Below, one piece after another: positions 51,146 through 60,533 of a DNA stretch of 64,000 bases; the stretch's first letter is position 1, and every line of letters begins with the position of its first letter. The notes beneath the pieces are model-generated. The model was not told the origin of the DNA. It saw only the letters and a program-made list of their open reading frames with translations, and did no database searches. The translations under genes were made by a program, and so were the position numbers. Source of the DNA: an uncultured Muribaculaceae bacterium (lineage in GTDB: Bacteria > Bacteroidota > Bacteroidia > Bacteroidales > Muribaculaceae); NCBI GenBank assembly GCA_910586975.1, contig CAJUKX010000011.1, positions 15,320 through 79,319 of the forward strand. Direction: 5' to 3'.

Positions 51146-51223
51146 GGGGGAAGATTGGGAGAGGTTGGGAATTTTGGAAGATTTTATGGATTGGGATTAT
51201 TTTGGTAGGCTTTCATCATTCCC

Positions 51224-51775
51224 CTATCTCCCATAATTCTCATTACGATATTTTAGGCGAGCTCTGGTCATTTCTTCTCTGATTCCGCCATTTTTCAAAA
51301 AATCTGCTTTTGCCCGTTCTATCAACTTTACCAACAGATACAGCTCTTGCATTATCATGGTAATGCACAGATTGGCGATTGTCTCATCATCACGTTGCTT
51401 TATGATAGACCTGTAAAATGCCGAGTCATTATTCTGTTTGCAAAATTCGCGTACTCGTCTGACCTTATCTTCCGGCCACAGACTTTTGTCACGAACTCTT
51501 ATATAGTCCTCATAATCAGCCAACAGCTCGTCAAAACTTGCTTTCGCTACATTAAACAGCTTTATCTCAGTTTCTCTTGAAGTTTTCGATGCTGCCGAAC
51601 CCTCGATTATATTCTGTTTGCCGCTTCGGGCAGCTTGAATCATCTGATCTATAGTGCGGTCGCCTTTCGATAAATATTTATGGGCAAAGAAATAGCTTAT
51701 ATCGTATATACATTCGGCTTTCTTATATACTATAAGATTGCGGTAATCACCCTTCGATTCTATAAAGCCGTTCAT
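51224..51775 (-). CDS. Four-helix bundle protein (S23/Avd-like)
   Basis: A 183-residue all-helical protein of the four-helix bundle/23S-rRNA intervening-sequence superfamily. YRNLIVYKKAECIYDISYFFA at the start (read as residues 11-31), DQMIQAARSGKQNIIEGSAA near residue 43 and ASFDELLADYEDY near residue 79 are the family landmarks. Some relatives (bAvd) assist diversity-generating retroelements, but no reverse transcriptase or template repeat is nearby. Codon use is more AT-rich than in neighbours, hinting at transfer. Function unknown; it sits alone. Confidence 0.85.
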   Translation of the reverse strand: MNGFIESKGDYRNLIVYKKAECIYDISYFFAHKYLSKGDRTIDQMIQAARSGKQNIIEGSAASKTSRETEIKLFNVAKASFDELLADYEDYIRVRDKSLWPEDKVRRVREFCKQNNDSAFYRSIIKQRDDETIANLCITMIMQELYLLVKLIERAKADFLKNGGIREEMTRARLKYRNENYGR

Positions 51776-51918
51776 TTCTTTATCGTTCTAAAACAGACCT
51801 GCCATTCCTTTTCCGACAAAGTTAATAAGTTTTTTTGAATTAACGACATTGATATGCTTCTAACATAATATTTTACGGCGGTTTCTTATGTCAACAATTT
51901 TTTACTCTGCCGCTGTTG

Positions 51919-51949
51919 TTTGAATATTGGTATTTTTGTTGTAATTTCG
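51919..51949 (+). promoter_or_regulatory. Possible promoter of the NapH-like gene
   Basis: TTTG (51919-51922), 19-base spacer, TAATTTCG (51942-51949; one mismatch). Transcription would start at or next to the ATG at 51955, giving a leaderless or nearly leaderless mRNA. Confidence 0.4.
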
Positions 51950-51954
51950 CATTC

Positions 51955-52779
51955 ATGATTTCGCACAAAGGATATAAGAGGCTAAGGTGGCTCCGTATTG
52001 CGGTGAGCGTGGTGGTTATGGTTGTTATGGCCGTGACTATCGCCTTAGGTTATCATACCTTTTTGGACAGCTGGCAGTTAGTGCCTGCGGTGCTTGCGGG
52101 TACAGGTGTGTGGATACTGATGTGGAGCGCTGTCACTGCATTTTTCGGGCGTATATACTGCTCCACAGCCTGCCCGTTGGGCACGCTGCAAGATTGCCTC
52201 ATACGCCTGCGAAATCGTAAAAACGGATTTTTCTATACCGAGGGCAGGCCGCGCATGAGGTGGTTTTTTGTACTGATAATAGTTTTGGCCGCTTTTCTCG
52301 GCATAGGCAGTGTGGTGGCTGCTCTCAGCCCCTCGGCTACCTTTGAAAGAATAGTGAAGGCGGCAAGTTCGCCATTTGGCAAGGCAGCGGCAGTGAGCAT
52401 GCTTTCGCTTGCCTTTGCAGTTATATCGTTTATTGTAGTGGCTGCCATAGCCATCAGTCGCGGCAGGCTGCTGTGCAACACATTGTGTCCGGTAGGCACT
52501 GTATTGGGCGCATTCTCGCGGCTGGCCATATATCAGGTTGACATCAATACCGACAAATGCGTGGGCTGCGGGTTATGCACTGCCCGATGCAAGGCCCAGT
52601 GCATCAATCCATCGTCGCATACTATCGACGTATCGCGCTGCGTGGTATGTTTTGACTGCATGGCATCGTGTCCCAACGATGCCATAGGACTGAAGAAGGG
52701 CAAGCATCAACTGCAGTGGCCCATGCTTCAGACCATAAGCACCGAACCTACTGCGGTCAATGAGCCTCAAGCCAATTGA
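51955..52779 (+). CDS. NapH/CcoG-like membrane 4Fe-4S protein
   Basis: The ATG at 51955 gives 274 residues (an in-frame start 39 bases earlier lies upstream of the likely promoter start). Four membrane helices (near residues 10-33, 38-60, 100-122 and 140-160) carry the paired cytoplasmic motifs CSTACPLGTLQD near residue 74 and LCNTLCPVGTV near residue 178. A C-terminal ferredoxin part has CVGCGLCTARCKAQC and CVVCFDCMASCPNDAI for two [4Fe-4S] clusters. Such proteins pass electrons between the quinone pool and other carriers. No partner is adjacent. The last 23 bases overlap convergent polA. Confidence 0.88.
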   Translation: MISHKGYKRLRWLRIAVSVVVMVVMAVTIALGYHTFLDSWQLVPAVLAGTGVWILMWSAVTAFFGRIYCSTACPLGTLQDCLIRLRNRKNGFFYTEGRPRMRWFFVLIIVLAAFLGIGSVVAALSPSATFERIVKAASSPFGKAAAVSMLSLAFAVISFIVVAAIAISRGRLLCNTLCPVGTVLGAFSRLAIYQVDINTDKCVGCGLCTARCKAQCINPSSHTIDVSRCVVCFDCMASCPNDAIGLKKGKHQLQWPMLQTISTEPTAVNEPQAN

Positions 52780-55525
52780 GTCCCACGCCGCTGCTTACCT
52801 CCAGACGCACCTTGCCGCTGTAGGCATGTTCCATCTTGTCGGCCACAAGCGCCTGCATCTCGGCCAGCTCGTCGGCCTTTACATTGAATACGAGTTCGTC
52901 GTGCACCTGGATAATCATACGCGACTTCAAGCCTCGACGGCGTATCTCGGCATCCACATCTATCATAGCTTTCTTGATAATATCGGCGGCAGAACCTTGC
53001 ACCGGGGCATTCACGGCGTTGCGCTCGGCATATCCGCGCAGCGCAGCGTTGCGCGAGTTGATTTCGGGCAAGAAGCGTTTGCGCCCGCAGATGGTTGTCA
53101 CATATCCCTTAGTACGCGCATCCTCTATACATTCCTGCATATACTGTTTCACACCGGGATATGTGGCCATATATCCGTCGATCAGTTGCTTGGCCTCGGC
53201 GCGCGGTATACCAAGACGCTCTGACAGGCCGAATGCCGAAATGCCATAAATAATACCGAAATTGGCGGTTTTGGCGTTGCGGCGCTGGTTGTCGCTCACC
53301 TCATCGAGGGGCAGATGATAGATTTTGGCCGCGGTAGCACGGTGGATATCAAGGCCTTCGTTGAAAGCCTCAAGCATATCGGGGTCGCCGCTTATATCGG
53401 CAATCAGACGAAGCTCTATCTGCGAATAGTCGGCTGAGAGCAGCAGGTCGCCCGGGTCGGAGATGAAAGCGCGGCGTATCTCGCGGCCGTCGTCAGTACG
53501 GATGGGTATATTCTGAAGATTTGGATTGGTAGATGATATTCGACCCGTGGCAGTCACTATCTGATTGAATGTGGTATGTATTTTGCCCGTAGCCGGATTG
53601 ATGAGTTTAGGAAGTGCATCTATATAAGTGGCCAACAGTTTCTTAAGGCCGCGTATGTCGAGTATCAGCTTTACTATTGGATGCTCCTTGGCGTATTTGT
53701 CGAGGATTTCTTCGGTGGTACTCCACGAGCCGCGTTTGGTGCGCTTGGCCGACGGATCTATTTTCAACTTTTCAAACAGCACCTCGCCTACCTGCATCGG
53801 CGAACCGATATTAAAGGTGCATCCGGCCATCTCATACACCTCGTTTTCGAGCTTGTTGAGTTTGGCGGTAAGTTTGGCCGACATCTCACGAAGCGCCCTT
53901 ACATCAATGCGCACGCCCTCCCACTCCATTGAGGCCAGAACGGGGATAAACGGTGATTCAATTTCGGTATACAGCGCCATCAATTTGTCATCTCTGAGCT
54001 GCTCTTCGAGCAAGGGCTTCAGGCGCAGCGATATGGCCGCACGCTCGCACACGGCTGCGGCGGCTTCTTCGGGCGATGCAAATGCCACCTTCTTGCGTTC
54101 GGTGGCGGTGAGCTCATAGTCACCGGTTTTGTAGCCAAGGTAAGCGTAGGCCACTGTGGGCAGATCGTGCTTCATCTCGGGCGAGAGCAGATAATGCGAT
54201 ACCGAGGTGTCAAAATAGGGTGCTGTCCATGCAATGCCGGCACGGTGCAGCAACACCATATCGCGCTTCACATCGTGGCTCACCGGCATAAGTGCGGGAT
54301 TGGAGAACAAAGGTTCAAGCAGAGTGTATATCTCCTTGCGCTCCGATTCAAAATCAGGGAACACCACATATGCGCATTTGCCCCCTTCAGGTCGCGCTAT
54401 GCCAAGGCCTAGGATTCGCGCGCTCATGGCATCCTCGCCGGCGGCTTCAACACTCACACCTATTTCCTTGTCTGAAGACATTACTTCGTTAAGGAATCCG
54501 GCAATATCAGCCGGAGTATTCAAGACAACACATTCAAGCGCGGCAGCGGCCTCGGCAGGACTTGATGCAGCCTGATCCTCCGGTGCATCATCAAACAGCG
54601 ACATCTGCTGAGGCTGTGCCGCCTGTGCAGGAACGGGGGCAGCTGCTGCAGAGGGTGCGAGCCTTGATACGAGAGTCTTGAATTCGAGCTCGTTGAATAT
54701 CTTCACCAGCTCATCCACATCGGGCTCTACACGCCTGAGCTGTTCGGGCTTTATATCAAGTGGCACATCAGTCTTGATCGTCACCAGGAATTTGGAGAAC
54801 CTTATCTTCTCCACATTTCCCTCAACCTTAGTTTTCAATGCGCCCTTCAACTTGTCAGTATTATCGAGAAGATTTTCCACCGATCCCCACTCGTTAATGA
54901 GCTTGGCGGCAGTCTTCTCACCCACACCGGGACATCCGGGCACATTATCGCTGGCGTCACCCTCGAGGGCAAGCAGATCTATCACCTGCTGCGGCGAACT
55001 TATGCCGTAGCGTTCGCACACCTGTTCGGGACCGCGTATTTCGAAGCCCTTGCCACCGAGCGACGGACGGTACATCAGCACATTAGGCGTAACCAACTGC
55101 CCATAGTCCTTGTCGGGAGTCATCATGTAAGTGGTGAAACCATCGTTCTGCGCCATGCGGCTCAGGGTGCCTATCACATCATCGGCTTCAAAGCCCGGCA
55201 CCTCCACCACCGGTATGCGGTAAGCGGCAAGTATACGTTTGATATAAGGAATGGCAAGAGTTATATCCTCGGGCTGCTTGTCGCGCTGAGCCTTGTACTC
55301 GGGGTACGCATCGTGGCGGAAGGTGTGCCCTCCTGCCGGGTCGAAGCATACGGCTATATAGCCCGGATTCTCCTTCTTGAGCACCTCATCCAGGGTATTG
55401 CAAAAACCGAATATCGCCGAGGTATTGAAGCCTTTGGTGGTAAAGCGGGGCGAGCGTATCAAAGCGTAATAAGCCCTGTATATGAGTGCGTATGCATCAA
55501 GCAAGAATAGTTTCTTCTCTTCCAT
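52757..55525 (-). CDS. polA: DNA polymerase I
   Basis: A 922-residue family A polymerase for gap filling and primer removal. The 5'-3' exonuclease domain is intact (residues 1-300: DAYALIYRAYYAL, FEADDVIGTL, DKDYGQL, GCPGVGEKTA). The polymerase domain is intact, with SADYSQIELRLIA, RRNAKTANFGIIYGISAFGL and IIQVHDELVF. The 3'-5' proofreading domain looks inactive: the exo I DxE position reads SVE (Ser358, Glu360) and the exo III YxxxD position reads A-x-x-x-R (Ala491, Arg495), although exo II Asp is kept. Full length otherwise. Confidence 0.97.
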   Translation of the reverse strand: MEEKKLFLLDAYALIYRAYYALIRSPRFTTKGFNTSAIFGFCNTLDEVLKKENPGYIAVCFDPAGGHTFRHDAYPEYKAQRDKQPEDITLAIPYIKRILAAYRIPVVEVPGFEADDVIGTLSRMAQNDGFTTYMMTPDKDYGQLVTPNVLMYRPSLGGKGFEIRGPEQVCERYGISSPQQVIDLLALEGDASDNVPGCPGVGEKTAAKLINEWGSVENLLDNTDKLKGALKTKVEGNVEKIRFSKFLVTIKTDVPLDIKPEQLRRVEPDVDELVKIFNELEFKTLVSRLAPSAAAAPVPAQAAQPQQMSLFDDAPEDQAASSPAEAAAALECVVLNTPADIAGFLNEVMSSDKEIGVSVEAAGEDAMSARILGLGIARPEGGKCAYVVFPDFESERKEIYTLLEPLFSNPALMPVSHDVKRDMVLLHRAGIAWTAPYFDTSVSHYLLSPEMKHDLPTVAYAYLGYKTGDYELTATERKKVAFASPEEAAAAVCERAAISLRLKPLLEEQLRDDKLMALYTEIESPFIPVLASMEWEGVRIDVRALREMSAKLTAKLNKLENEVYEMAGCTFNIGSPMQVGEVLFEKLKIDPSAKRTKRGSWSTTEEILDKYAKEHPIVKLILDIRGLKKLLATYIDALPKLINPATGKIHTTFNQIVTATGRISSTNPNLQNIPIRTDDGREIRRAFISDPGDLLLSADYSQIELRLIADISGDPDMLEAFNEGLDIHRATAAKIYHLPLDEVSDNQRRNAKTANFGIIYGISAFGLSERLGIPRAEAKQLIDGYMATYPGVKQYMQECIEDARTKGYVTTICGRKRFLPEINSRNAALRGYAERNAVNAPVQGSAADIIKKAMIDVDAEIRRRGLKSRMIIQVHDELVFNVKADELAEMQALVADKMEHAYSGKVRLEVSSGVGLNWLEAH

Positions 55526-55556
55526 GTATCTTTTCAGTAAGACGTTGTTTATAGAG

Positions 55557-55564
55557 CAAAATTA
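55557..55564 (-). promoter_or_regulatory. Possible -7 box of polA
   Basis: TAATTTTG on the minus strand, about 32 bases before the polA ATG; no -33 match. Confidence 0.35.
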
Positions 55565-55587
55565 CATAAAAAATCGCGACTTTTATG

Positions 55588-55595
55588 TACTTTTG
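55588..55595 (+). promoter_or_regulatory. Possible -7 box of ispF
   Basis: TACTTTTG matches TAnnTTTG, 12 bases before the first ATG; no -33 match upstream. Confidence 0.35.
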
Positions 55596-55607
55596 CAAAA
55601 ATTATAA

Positions 55608-56105
55608 ATGTATATCATGAATCATCCATACAGAATAGGCACCGGATTTGATGTTCACCGCCTTGTAGAAGGCCGCAAATGTATAATCTGCGGTGTAGAG
55701 ATACCTCATTCAACAGGCTTGCTGGGCCATTCCGATGCCGATGTAGCCTTGCACGCACTCACCGATGCCCTGCTGGGCGCCGCAGCCCTGGGCGACATAG
55801 GAAAGCACTTTCCCGATACCGACCCCAAGTGGGAAGGCGCCGACTCGCGACGACTGCTGCGCGGTGCGCTCGATGTAATACGCGCCAATGGCTTTGAGCC
55901 GGTAAACGTCGACATCACCATCATAGCACAAGCCCCCAAGATGCTGCCCCACATACCACAGATGAGACAAAACGTGGCCGACGACCTCAAGCTGCCAATC
56001 GACTGTGTTTCAGTCAAAGCCACCACCACCGAGCATCTCGGCTTCACCGGACGCGCCGAGGGCATCGCTGCCCAGGCATCGGCAATGCTGTATAAGAATT
56101 GTTAG
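55608..56105 (+). CDS. ispF: 2-C-methyl-D-erythritol 2,4-cyclodiphosphate synthase IspF
   Basis: Fifth enzyme of the MEP isoprenoid pathway; a zinc trimer that cyclises CDP-ME phosphate with loss of CMP. The 165 residues show GTGFDVHRL (zinc ligands Asp and His, residues 12-20), LGHSDADVALHALTDALLGA near residue 42 with the third zinc His, GDIGKHFPDTDP near residue 66 and KATTTEHLGFTGRAEG near residue 138. The first ATG (55608) and one three codons later (55617, MNHPYRIG) are both possible. Stands alone. Confidence 0.97.
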   Translation: MYIMNHPYRIGTGFDVHRLVEGRKCIICGVEIPHSTGLLGHSDADVALHALTDALLGAAALGDIGKHFPDTDPKWEGADSRRLLRGALDVIRANGFEPVNVDITIIAQAPKMLPHIPQMRQNVADDLKLPIDCVSVKATTTEHLGFTGRAEGIAAQASAMLYKNC

Positions 56106-56159
56106 CGCTTGATAAAAAAACAACCGCTCGTTGCAGACCCTTTTATGAAGATTTTTTCG

Positions 56160-56167
56160 TAACTTTG
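56160..56167 (+). promoter_or_regulatory. -7 box of the DUF1846 gene
   Basis: TAACTTTG, only 8 bases before the ATG at 56176, so the mRNA leader would be very short. No good -33 element. Confidence 0.4.
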
Positions 56168-56175
56168 CAGCCGTT

Positions 56176-57636
56176 ATGAAATACGGATTTGACAATGAGA
56201 AGTATCTCCGGATACAGAGCGAACACATTAAGGAAAGAATAGCTAAATTTGGCAACAAACTCTATCTCGAACTCGGAGGAAAGCTCTTCGACGACTATCA
56301 TGCCAGCCGTGTACTACCGGGATTCCAGCCCGACAGTAAGCTCAGGATGCTCAGCCAGCTCAGCGACCATGCCGAAATCGTGATTGTAATCTCGGCCCGC
56401 GACATCGAGCGAAACAAAATCAGGAACGACCTCGGTATCACCTATGATATGGACGTGCTGCGCCTGCGCGAGGAATTCTCAAAACGCGGCTTCCTTGTCA
56501 GCTCCGTCGTGATAACACATTACAACGGACAAAGCAGCGCCGACGCTTTCCGCAAGAAGCTCCACCGCCTCGACATAGCCACTTACTGCCACTACACCAT
56601 CGAGGGATATCCCACCAACGTAGACCTCATCGACTCTGACGAAGGTTTCGGCAAAAATGATTATATCGAGACCACCCGTCCGCTGGTGATTGTTACAGCC
56701 CCGGGCCCCGGCAGCGGCAAGATGGCTGTGTGTCTGAGCCAGCTCTACAACGAGCACAAGCGCGGCATTGAGGCCGGATATGCCAAATTCGAGACTTTCC
56801 CGGTGTGGAACCTCCCGCTGAAACATCCCGTAAACATAGCTTACGAAGCCGCTACCGCCGACCTCAACGATGTGAACATGATAGACCCGTTTCATCTGGA
56901 GGCATACGGCAAGACTGCCATCAACTACAACCGCGACATAGAAATCTACCCCGTGCTCAACGCCCTCTTTGAAGGCATATACGGCGTGAATCCATATAAA
57001 TCGCCCACCGACATGGGTGTGAATATGGTAGGATTCTGCATAAACGACGATGACGTGTGCTGCGAGGCTTCGAAAAACGAGATTGTGCTGCGATACTTCA
57101 ACGCACTCAACCGCATGGCCCACGGCGACGGCAACGAGAGCGAGGTCTCCAAAATAGCCCTGCTGTTCAAACAAGCCAAAATCGATACCAGCTACCGCAA
57201 ACCGGTGGTTGCCGCCCGTGAGCGCGCCGAACAGACCCAGCGCCCCGCGTCGGCCATCGAACTGGCCGACGGCACCATCATAACCGCCGGTTCGAGCGAC
57301 CTGCTCGGCCCCAGCGCTGCGCTCATCCTCAATGCCGTAAAGCATCTTGCCGGCATTGACCACGATGTGAAGCTCATCCCCCAGCACATGATAGAGCCTA
57401 TACAGCACACCAAAATACAATATCTGCGCAGCCGCAACCAGCGACTGCATACCGACGAAGTGCTCGTGGCCCTGTCGGTACTCAGCACTCACGATGAAAA
57501 CTGCCGCCGCGCCCTGGAGCAGCTTCCACAGCTCAACGGCTGCCAGGTACACTCTACGGTGATGCTGGGCGAGGTTGACCACAAGATTTTCAAAAAGCTC
57601 GGAGTAGGCCTGAGCTGCGATCCGGCACGAAAATAA
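56176..57636 (+). CDS. DUF1846 family protein
   Basis: A 486-residue DUF1846 protein, a conserved cytoplasmic family whose structures show a P-loop-like N-terminal domain; function unknown. It starts MKYGFDNEKYLRIQSEHIKE and has the family blocks KLYLELGGKLFDDYHASRVLPGF (in part, near residue 27), VIVISARDIERNKIRND near residue 74, VIVTAPGPGSGKMAVCLSQL near residue 172 (a glycine-rich nucleotide-binding-like loop) and FHLEAYGKTAINYNRDIEIF-like sequence near residue 240. Full length. It has its own promoter and terminator. Confidence 0.93.
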   Translation: MKYGFDNEKYLRIQSEHIKERIAKFGNKLYLELGGKLFDDYHASRVLPGFQPDSKLRMLSQLSDHAEIVIVISARDIERNKIRNDLGITYDMDVLRLREEFSKRGFLVSSVVITHYNGQSSADAFRKKLHRLDIATYCHYTIEGYPTNVDLIDSDEGFGKNDYIETTRPLVIVTAPGPGSGKMAVCLSQLYNEHKRGIEAGYAKFETFPVWNLPLKHPVNIAYEAATADLNDVNMIDPFHLEAYGKTAINYNRDIEIYPVLNALFEGIYGVNPYKSPTDMGVNMVGFCINDDDVCCEASKNEIVLRYFNALNRMAHGDGNESEVSKIALLFKQAKIDTSYRKPVVAARERAEQTQRPASAIELADGTIITAGSSDLLGPSAALILNAVKHLAGIDHDVKLIPQHMIEPIQHTKIQYLRSRNQRLHTDEVLVALSVLSTHDENCRRALEQLPQLNGCQVHSTVMLGEVDHKIFKKLGVGLSCDPARK

Positions 57637-57652
57637 TATACGATAATATAAT

Positions 57653-57685
57653 ACGGGCTGCGCCATAAGCGTAGCCCGTTAATCT
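57653..57685 (+). terminator. Terminator of the DUF1846 gene
   Basis: An 11-base stem with one mismatch, ACGGGCTGCGC (57653-57663) with GCGTAGCCCGT (57669-57679), then TAATCTTT. Confidence 0.65.
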
Positions 57686-57899
57686 TTACCGTGACGGCCG
57701 CCAAATGTTAAAAAAATGAGCTATTCAGGGGCTTCTCAAAACTTTTTTTAACGATTGCGGTTATTAAATCAAGAATTATTCGTAACTTAGCGGCTCGATT
57801 CTGAAAATTTGATAAAAAACACAAGATTCAAAGAGTCAGACGTTCAACTAATTATAGAATCAATAAAAAATTCAATTATATAATTAACTATCATTCCTC

Positions 57900-59141
57900 A
57901 TGAAGAAAATTACATTCTTAGCAGGCTTATGCGCTCTGTTTTTCGCGCCTACTCTTGCTGCTCAGGAAACCGTAGTGGAAGAAGTTGTAAACGTACAGGA
58001 TGTACAGTACGTTGAAGATCCCACTCAGGGCTACGTCATGAACTCATTCTGGGATAACTGGTTTATCACAGGTCAGGTTGGTGCAAACGTATATTTCTCA
58101 AAGCACGATGGTCTGCGCTCTTTCCAGGACCGTTTCAGCCCCGCTGCCAACCTTTATATCGGCAAGTGGTTCACACCGGTATTCGGTGCCCGCGTAGGTG
58201 TTGACTGGATTCCCATGAAGGGTATGGGTTACCCCGGCAGTACCGGTGCTCTCAAGGGTGAACACACCATCGACGGATACGTCAAGACACGCCAGATCGA
58301 AGTTGGTCCCGTATTCGACCTCATGGCCAGCATGACCAACCTTTTCTGCGGTTACAACCCCAACCGTGTATACGACCTCAGCCTCTACCTCGGTGGCGGT
58401 GGTTACTGGACCCTCACCAAGCAGTACAAGGCCAACGGTGAATCAGACGGCTACGGCAACTGCCACGACCGCGTTCTCACATTCCGCGTTGGTATGATCC
58501 ACACCTTTAACCTGAGCAAGCGTTGCGCCCTCTCGCTCGACCTGCGTTTCAGCGCTCTCGACGGTACTTACGACTTTGAAGGCGCTTCTATGGCCAACCG
58601 CAACTACTACGACGTACAGGCTTACCTCGGCTTCACCTACCGTCTTGGCAAAGCCGACTGGAACCGTCCCATGGTTGCCATCTGTCCTCCCGCTGAAAAC
58701 TGCGACGCCCTGCGCGCTCGTCTCGCTGCCGCCGATGCACGCATCGCCGACCTCGAAGGCCAGCTCCGCGACTGCCTCAACCGTCCTGCTACTGTAGTTA
58801 AGGAAGAAGTTGACAAGGCTCCCCTCGCCACTATCTACTACCCCATCGGCGTTTACCGTCTCACCAAGGAAGACAACAACGTACTCGGTGCTGTAGCTGA
58901 AGTTATGAAGATCAACGCCAACACCAACTACGTTCTCACCGGCTGGGCCGACAACTACACCGGTACCGACGCCATCAACAAGCGTCTCCGCCAGAACCGC
59001 GTGAACGGTGTTTACGACAAGCTCATCAAGAACGGCGTTCCCGCTTCTCAGCTCGAAGCTACCACAAACGACGGTAACCTCTGCGACCTCGGCGAAAAGT
59101 ATGTAGCCCTCGACCGCGCTGTAACCATCGAAGAAAAGTAA
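57900..59141 (+). CDS. OmpA family outer-membrane protein
   Basis: A 413-residue major outer-membrane protein. The signal peptide is MKKITFLAGLCALFFAPTLAAQ. Residues ~40-260 form an eight-strand-type barrel with alternating aromatic strands (WFITGQVGANVYFS, YLGFTYRLGKADW). A short coiled-coil linker (ADARIADLEGQLRDCL near residue 280) leads to the OmpA peptidoglycan-binding domain (residues ~300-410) with VLTGWADNYTGTDAINKRL near residue 342. The gene uses CGT and GGT codons more than its neighbours, a sign of strong expression. It has a leader of roughly 110 bases and an efficient terminator. Confidence 0.93.
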   Translation: MKKITFLAGLCALFFAPTLAAQETVVEEVVNVQDVQYVEDPTQGYVMNSFWDNWFITGQVGANVYFSKHDGLRSFQDRFSPAANLYIGKWFTPVFGARVGVDWIPMKGMGYPGSTGALKGEHTIDGYVKTRQIEVGPVFDLMASMTNLFCGYNPNRVYDLSLYLGGGGYWTLTKQYKANGESDGYGNCHDRVLTFRVGMIHTFNLSKRCALSLDLRFSALDGTYDFEGASMANRNYYDVQAYLGFTYRLGKADWNRPMVAICPPAENCDALRARLAAADARIADLEGQLRDCLNRPATVVKEEVDKAPLATIYYPIGVYRLTKEDNNVLGAVAEVMKINANTNYVLTGWADNYTGTDAINKRLRQNRVNGVYDKLIKNGVPASQLEATTNDGNLCDLGEKYVALDRAVTIEEK

Positions 59142-59164
59142 TTTCCGCAAGGATTACATAACGC

Positions 59165-59205
59165 AAAAAAATCCCGGCACCGCATTCGGTGCCGGGATTT
59201 TTTTA
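59165..59205. terminator. Bidirectional terminator between the OmpA-like gene and the aminotransferase gene
   Basis: Stem CCCGGCACCG (59173-59182) with CGGTGCCGGG (59187-59196), CATT loop, flanked by A-run on the left and T-run on the right, ideal on both strands. Confidence 0.93.
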
Positions 59206-59220
59206 TGCTTTATTTATTGA

Positions 59221-60414
59221 TTATTTCAGTTTTTCAACAGCGGCTTTGATTCGGGCCATAGCCTCGGTGAGGTTTTCATCGCTTGTGGCATAGCTGAACC
59301 TGATGTAGCCTGGTGCGCAGAATGCAGCGCCGTCTACGGTGGCCACGTGAGCTTCTTCAAGCAGATACATGGCAAGGTCGCCCGAAGTGGCTATCACCTT
59401 GTCGCCGAATTTCTTGCCCAGCACACCGCTCACCTCGGGGAAGAGGTAGAATGCGCCCATGGGCTCGTTAACCTTGAATCCGGGAATCTCGGCGGCGAGC
59501 TTTACCACCAGGTCGCGGCGGCGGCGGAAAGCTGCACACATCTCGGCCACACATTCCTGCGAACCGTTGTAAGCTGCTTCGGCGGCCTTCTGGGCTATGG
59601 ACGATGCACCCGAGGTATATTGGCCCTGAAGCTTCGACACAGCCTTGGCTATGGCAAGCGGAGCGGCGCAGTAGCCTATGCGCCAGCCGGTCATGGCGTA
59701 TGCCTTCGATACACCGTTGATGATTACGGTGCGGTCGGCTATCTCGGGGAACGAAGCCATTGAGGTAAATTCGCCTGTATAGTTGATATGTTCGTAAATC
59801 TCGTCAGAAAGCACAATCACATCGGGATATTTGGCAATCACATCCACCAGAGCCTGCAGCTCGTCGCGGGTGTAGACGCTGCCGGTGGGATTGGAGGGCG
59901 AGCACAGCAGTATCATCTTGGTGCGGGGAGTGATAGCGGCTTCGAGCTGAGCCGGAGTCACCTTGAAGTTTGATTCGATACCCGAAGGCACTGTTACGCT
60001 CTTGCCTTCGGCCAGTTTTACCATTTCAACATAGCTCACCCAGGCCGGAGTGGGAATCACCACCTCATCGCCGGGATTCACGGTGCTGAGTATCACATTG
60101 CACAGAGCCTGCTTGGCACCGTTGCCCACCACAATCTGGGCCGGCGAGAAGTTAAGACCGTTCTCGCGGCTGAGTTTGGCTGCTATGGCCTCGCGCAGCG
60201 ACATGTAGCCCGGTACGGGCGAGTAGAAACTAAAGTTTTCATCAATAGCCCGTTTGGCGGCCTCTTTTATATGGTCGGGAGTATGAAAGTCGGGTTCACC
60301 AACCGACAGATTGATTACATCAATTCCTTGTGAGCGGAGTTCTCCACTCTTTTGCGACATAGCGAGCGTCTGCGACACTGCCAGCGATTCCACGCGTGCT
60401 GATAAGAAGTCCAT
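59221..60414 (-). CDS. Aspartate aminotransferase-type PLP enzyme
   Basis: A 397-residue class I aminotransferase of the Bacillus/Thermus AspAT group. It has INLSVGEPDFHTPDHIK near residue 35, the YSPVPGYMSLREAIAAKL block near residue 68, CSPSNPTGSVY near residue 170, LSDEIYEHINY near residue 198 and the PLP lysine in NGVSKAYAMTGWRIGY near residue 235. Arg382-type residues near the end (GYIRFSYA) bind the substrate carboxylate. It makes aspartate from oxaloacetate and glutamate. Stands alone. Confidence 0.93.
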   Translation of the reverse strand: MDFLSARVESLAVSQTLAMSQKSGELRSQGIDVINLSVGEPDFHTPDHIKEAAKRAIDENFSFYSPVPGYMSLREAIAAKLSRENGLNFSPAQIVVGNGAKQALCNVILSTVNPGDEVVIPTPAWVSYVEMVKLAEGKSVTVPSGIESNFKVTPAQLEAAITPRTKMILLCSPSNPTGSVYTRDELQALVDVIAKYPDVIVLSDEIYEHINYTGEFTSMASFPEIADRTVIINGVSKAYAMTGWRIGYCAAPLAIAKAVSKLQGQYTSGASSIAQKAAEAAYNGSQECVAEMCAAFRRRRDLVVKLAAEIPGFKVNEPMGAFYLFPEVSGVLGKKFGDKVIATSGDLAMYLLEEAHVATVDGAAFCAPGYIRFSYATSDENLTEAMARIKAAVEKLK

Positions 60415-60441
60415 AACTAATCTTATAGGTTATACTTTTGG

Positions 60442-60449
60442 CAAAGTTA
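60442..60449 (-). promoter_or_regulatory. -7 box of the aspartate aminotransferase gene
   Basis: TAACTTTG on the minus strand, 28 bases before the ATG; no -33 match. Confidence 0.4.
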
Positions 60450-60493
60450 CTAAATTTTTTAAGAAAACCATCCCGGTGTTATAATATTATTCG

Positions 60494-60501
60494 TATCTTT
60501 G
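60494..60501 (+). promoter_or_regulatory. -7 box of the lipoprotein-ABC operon
   Basis: TATCTTTG, 33 bases before the lipoprotein ATG at 60534; no -33 match. Confidence 0.45.
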
Positions 60502-60533
60502 CCACATTCTCAAGATTTACAAAGATTAAATAT

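Noticed and set aside
51224..51775. Diversity-generating retroelement via the Avd-like four-helix protein
   Set aside because: No reverse transcriptase, template repeat or variable-repeat target in the surrounding sequence.
56479..57666. 395-codon open frame antisense to the DUF1846 gene
   Set aside because: Same explanation: shadow of a secure gene, with a low-complexity Val/Ala/Gly/His composition.
58443..59150. 235-codon open frame antisense to the OmpA-like gene
   Set aside because: Valine/glycine-rich shadow of a highly biased gene; it also lies over the terminator end.
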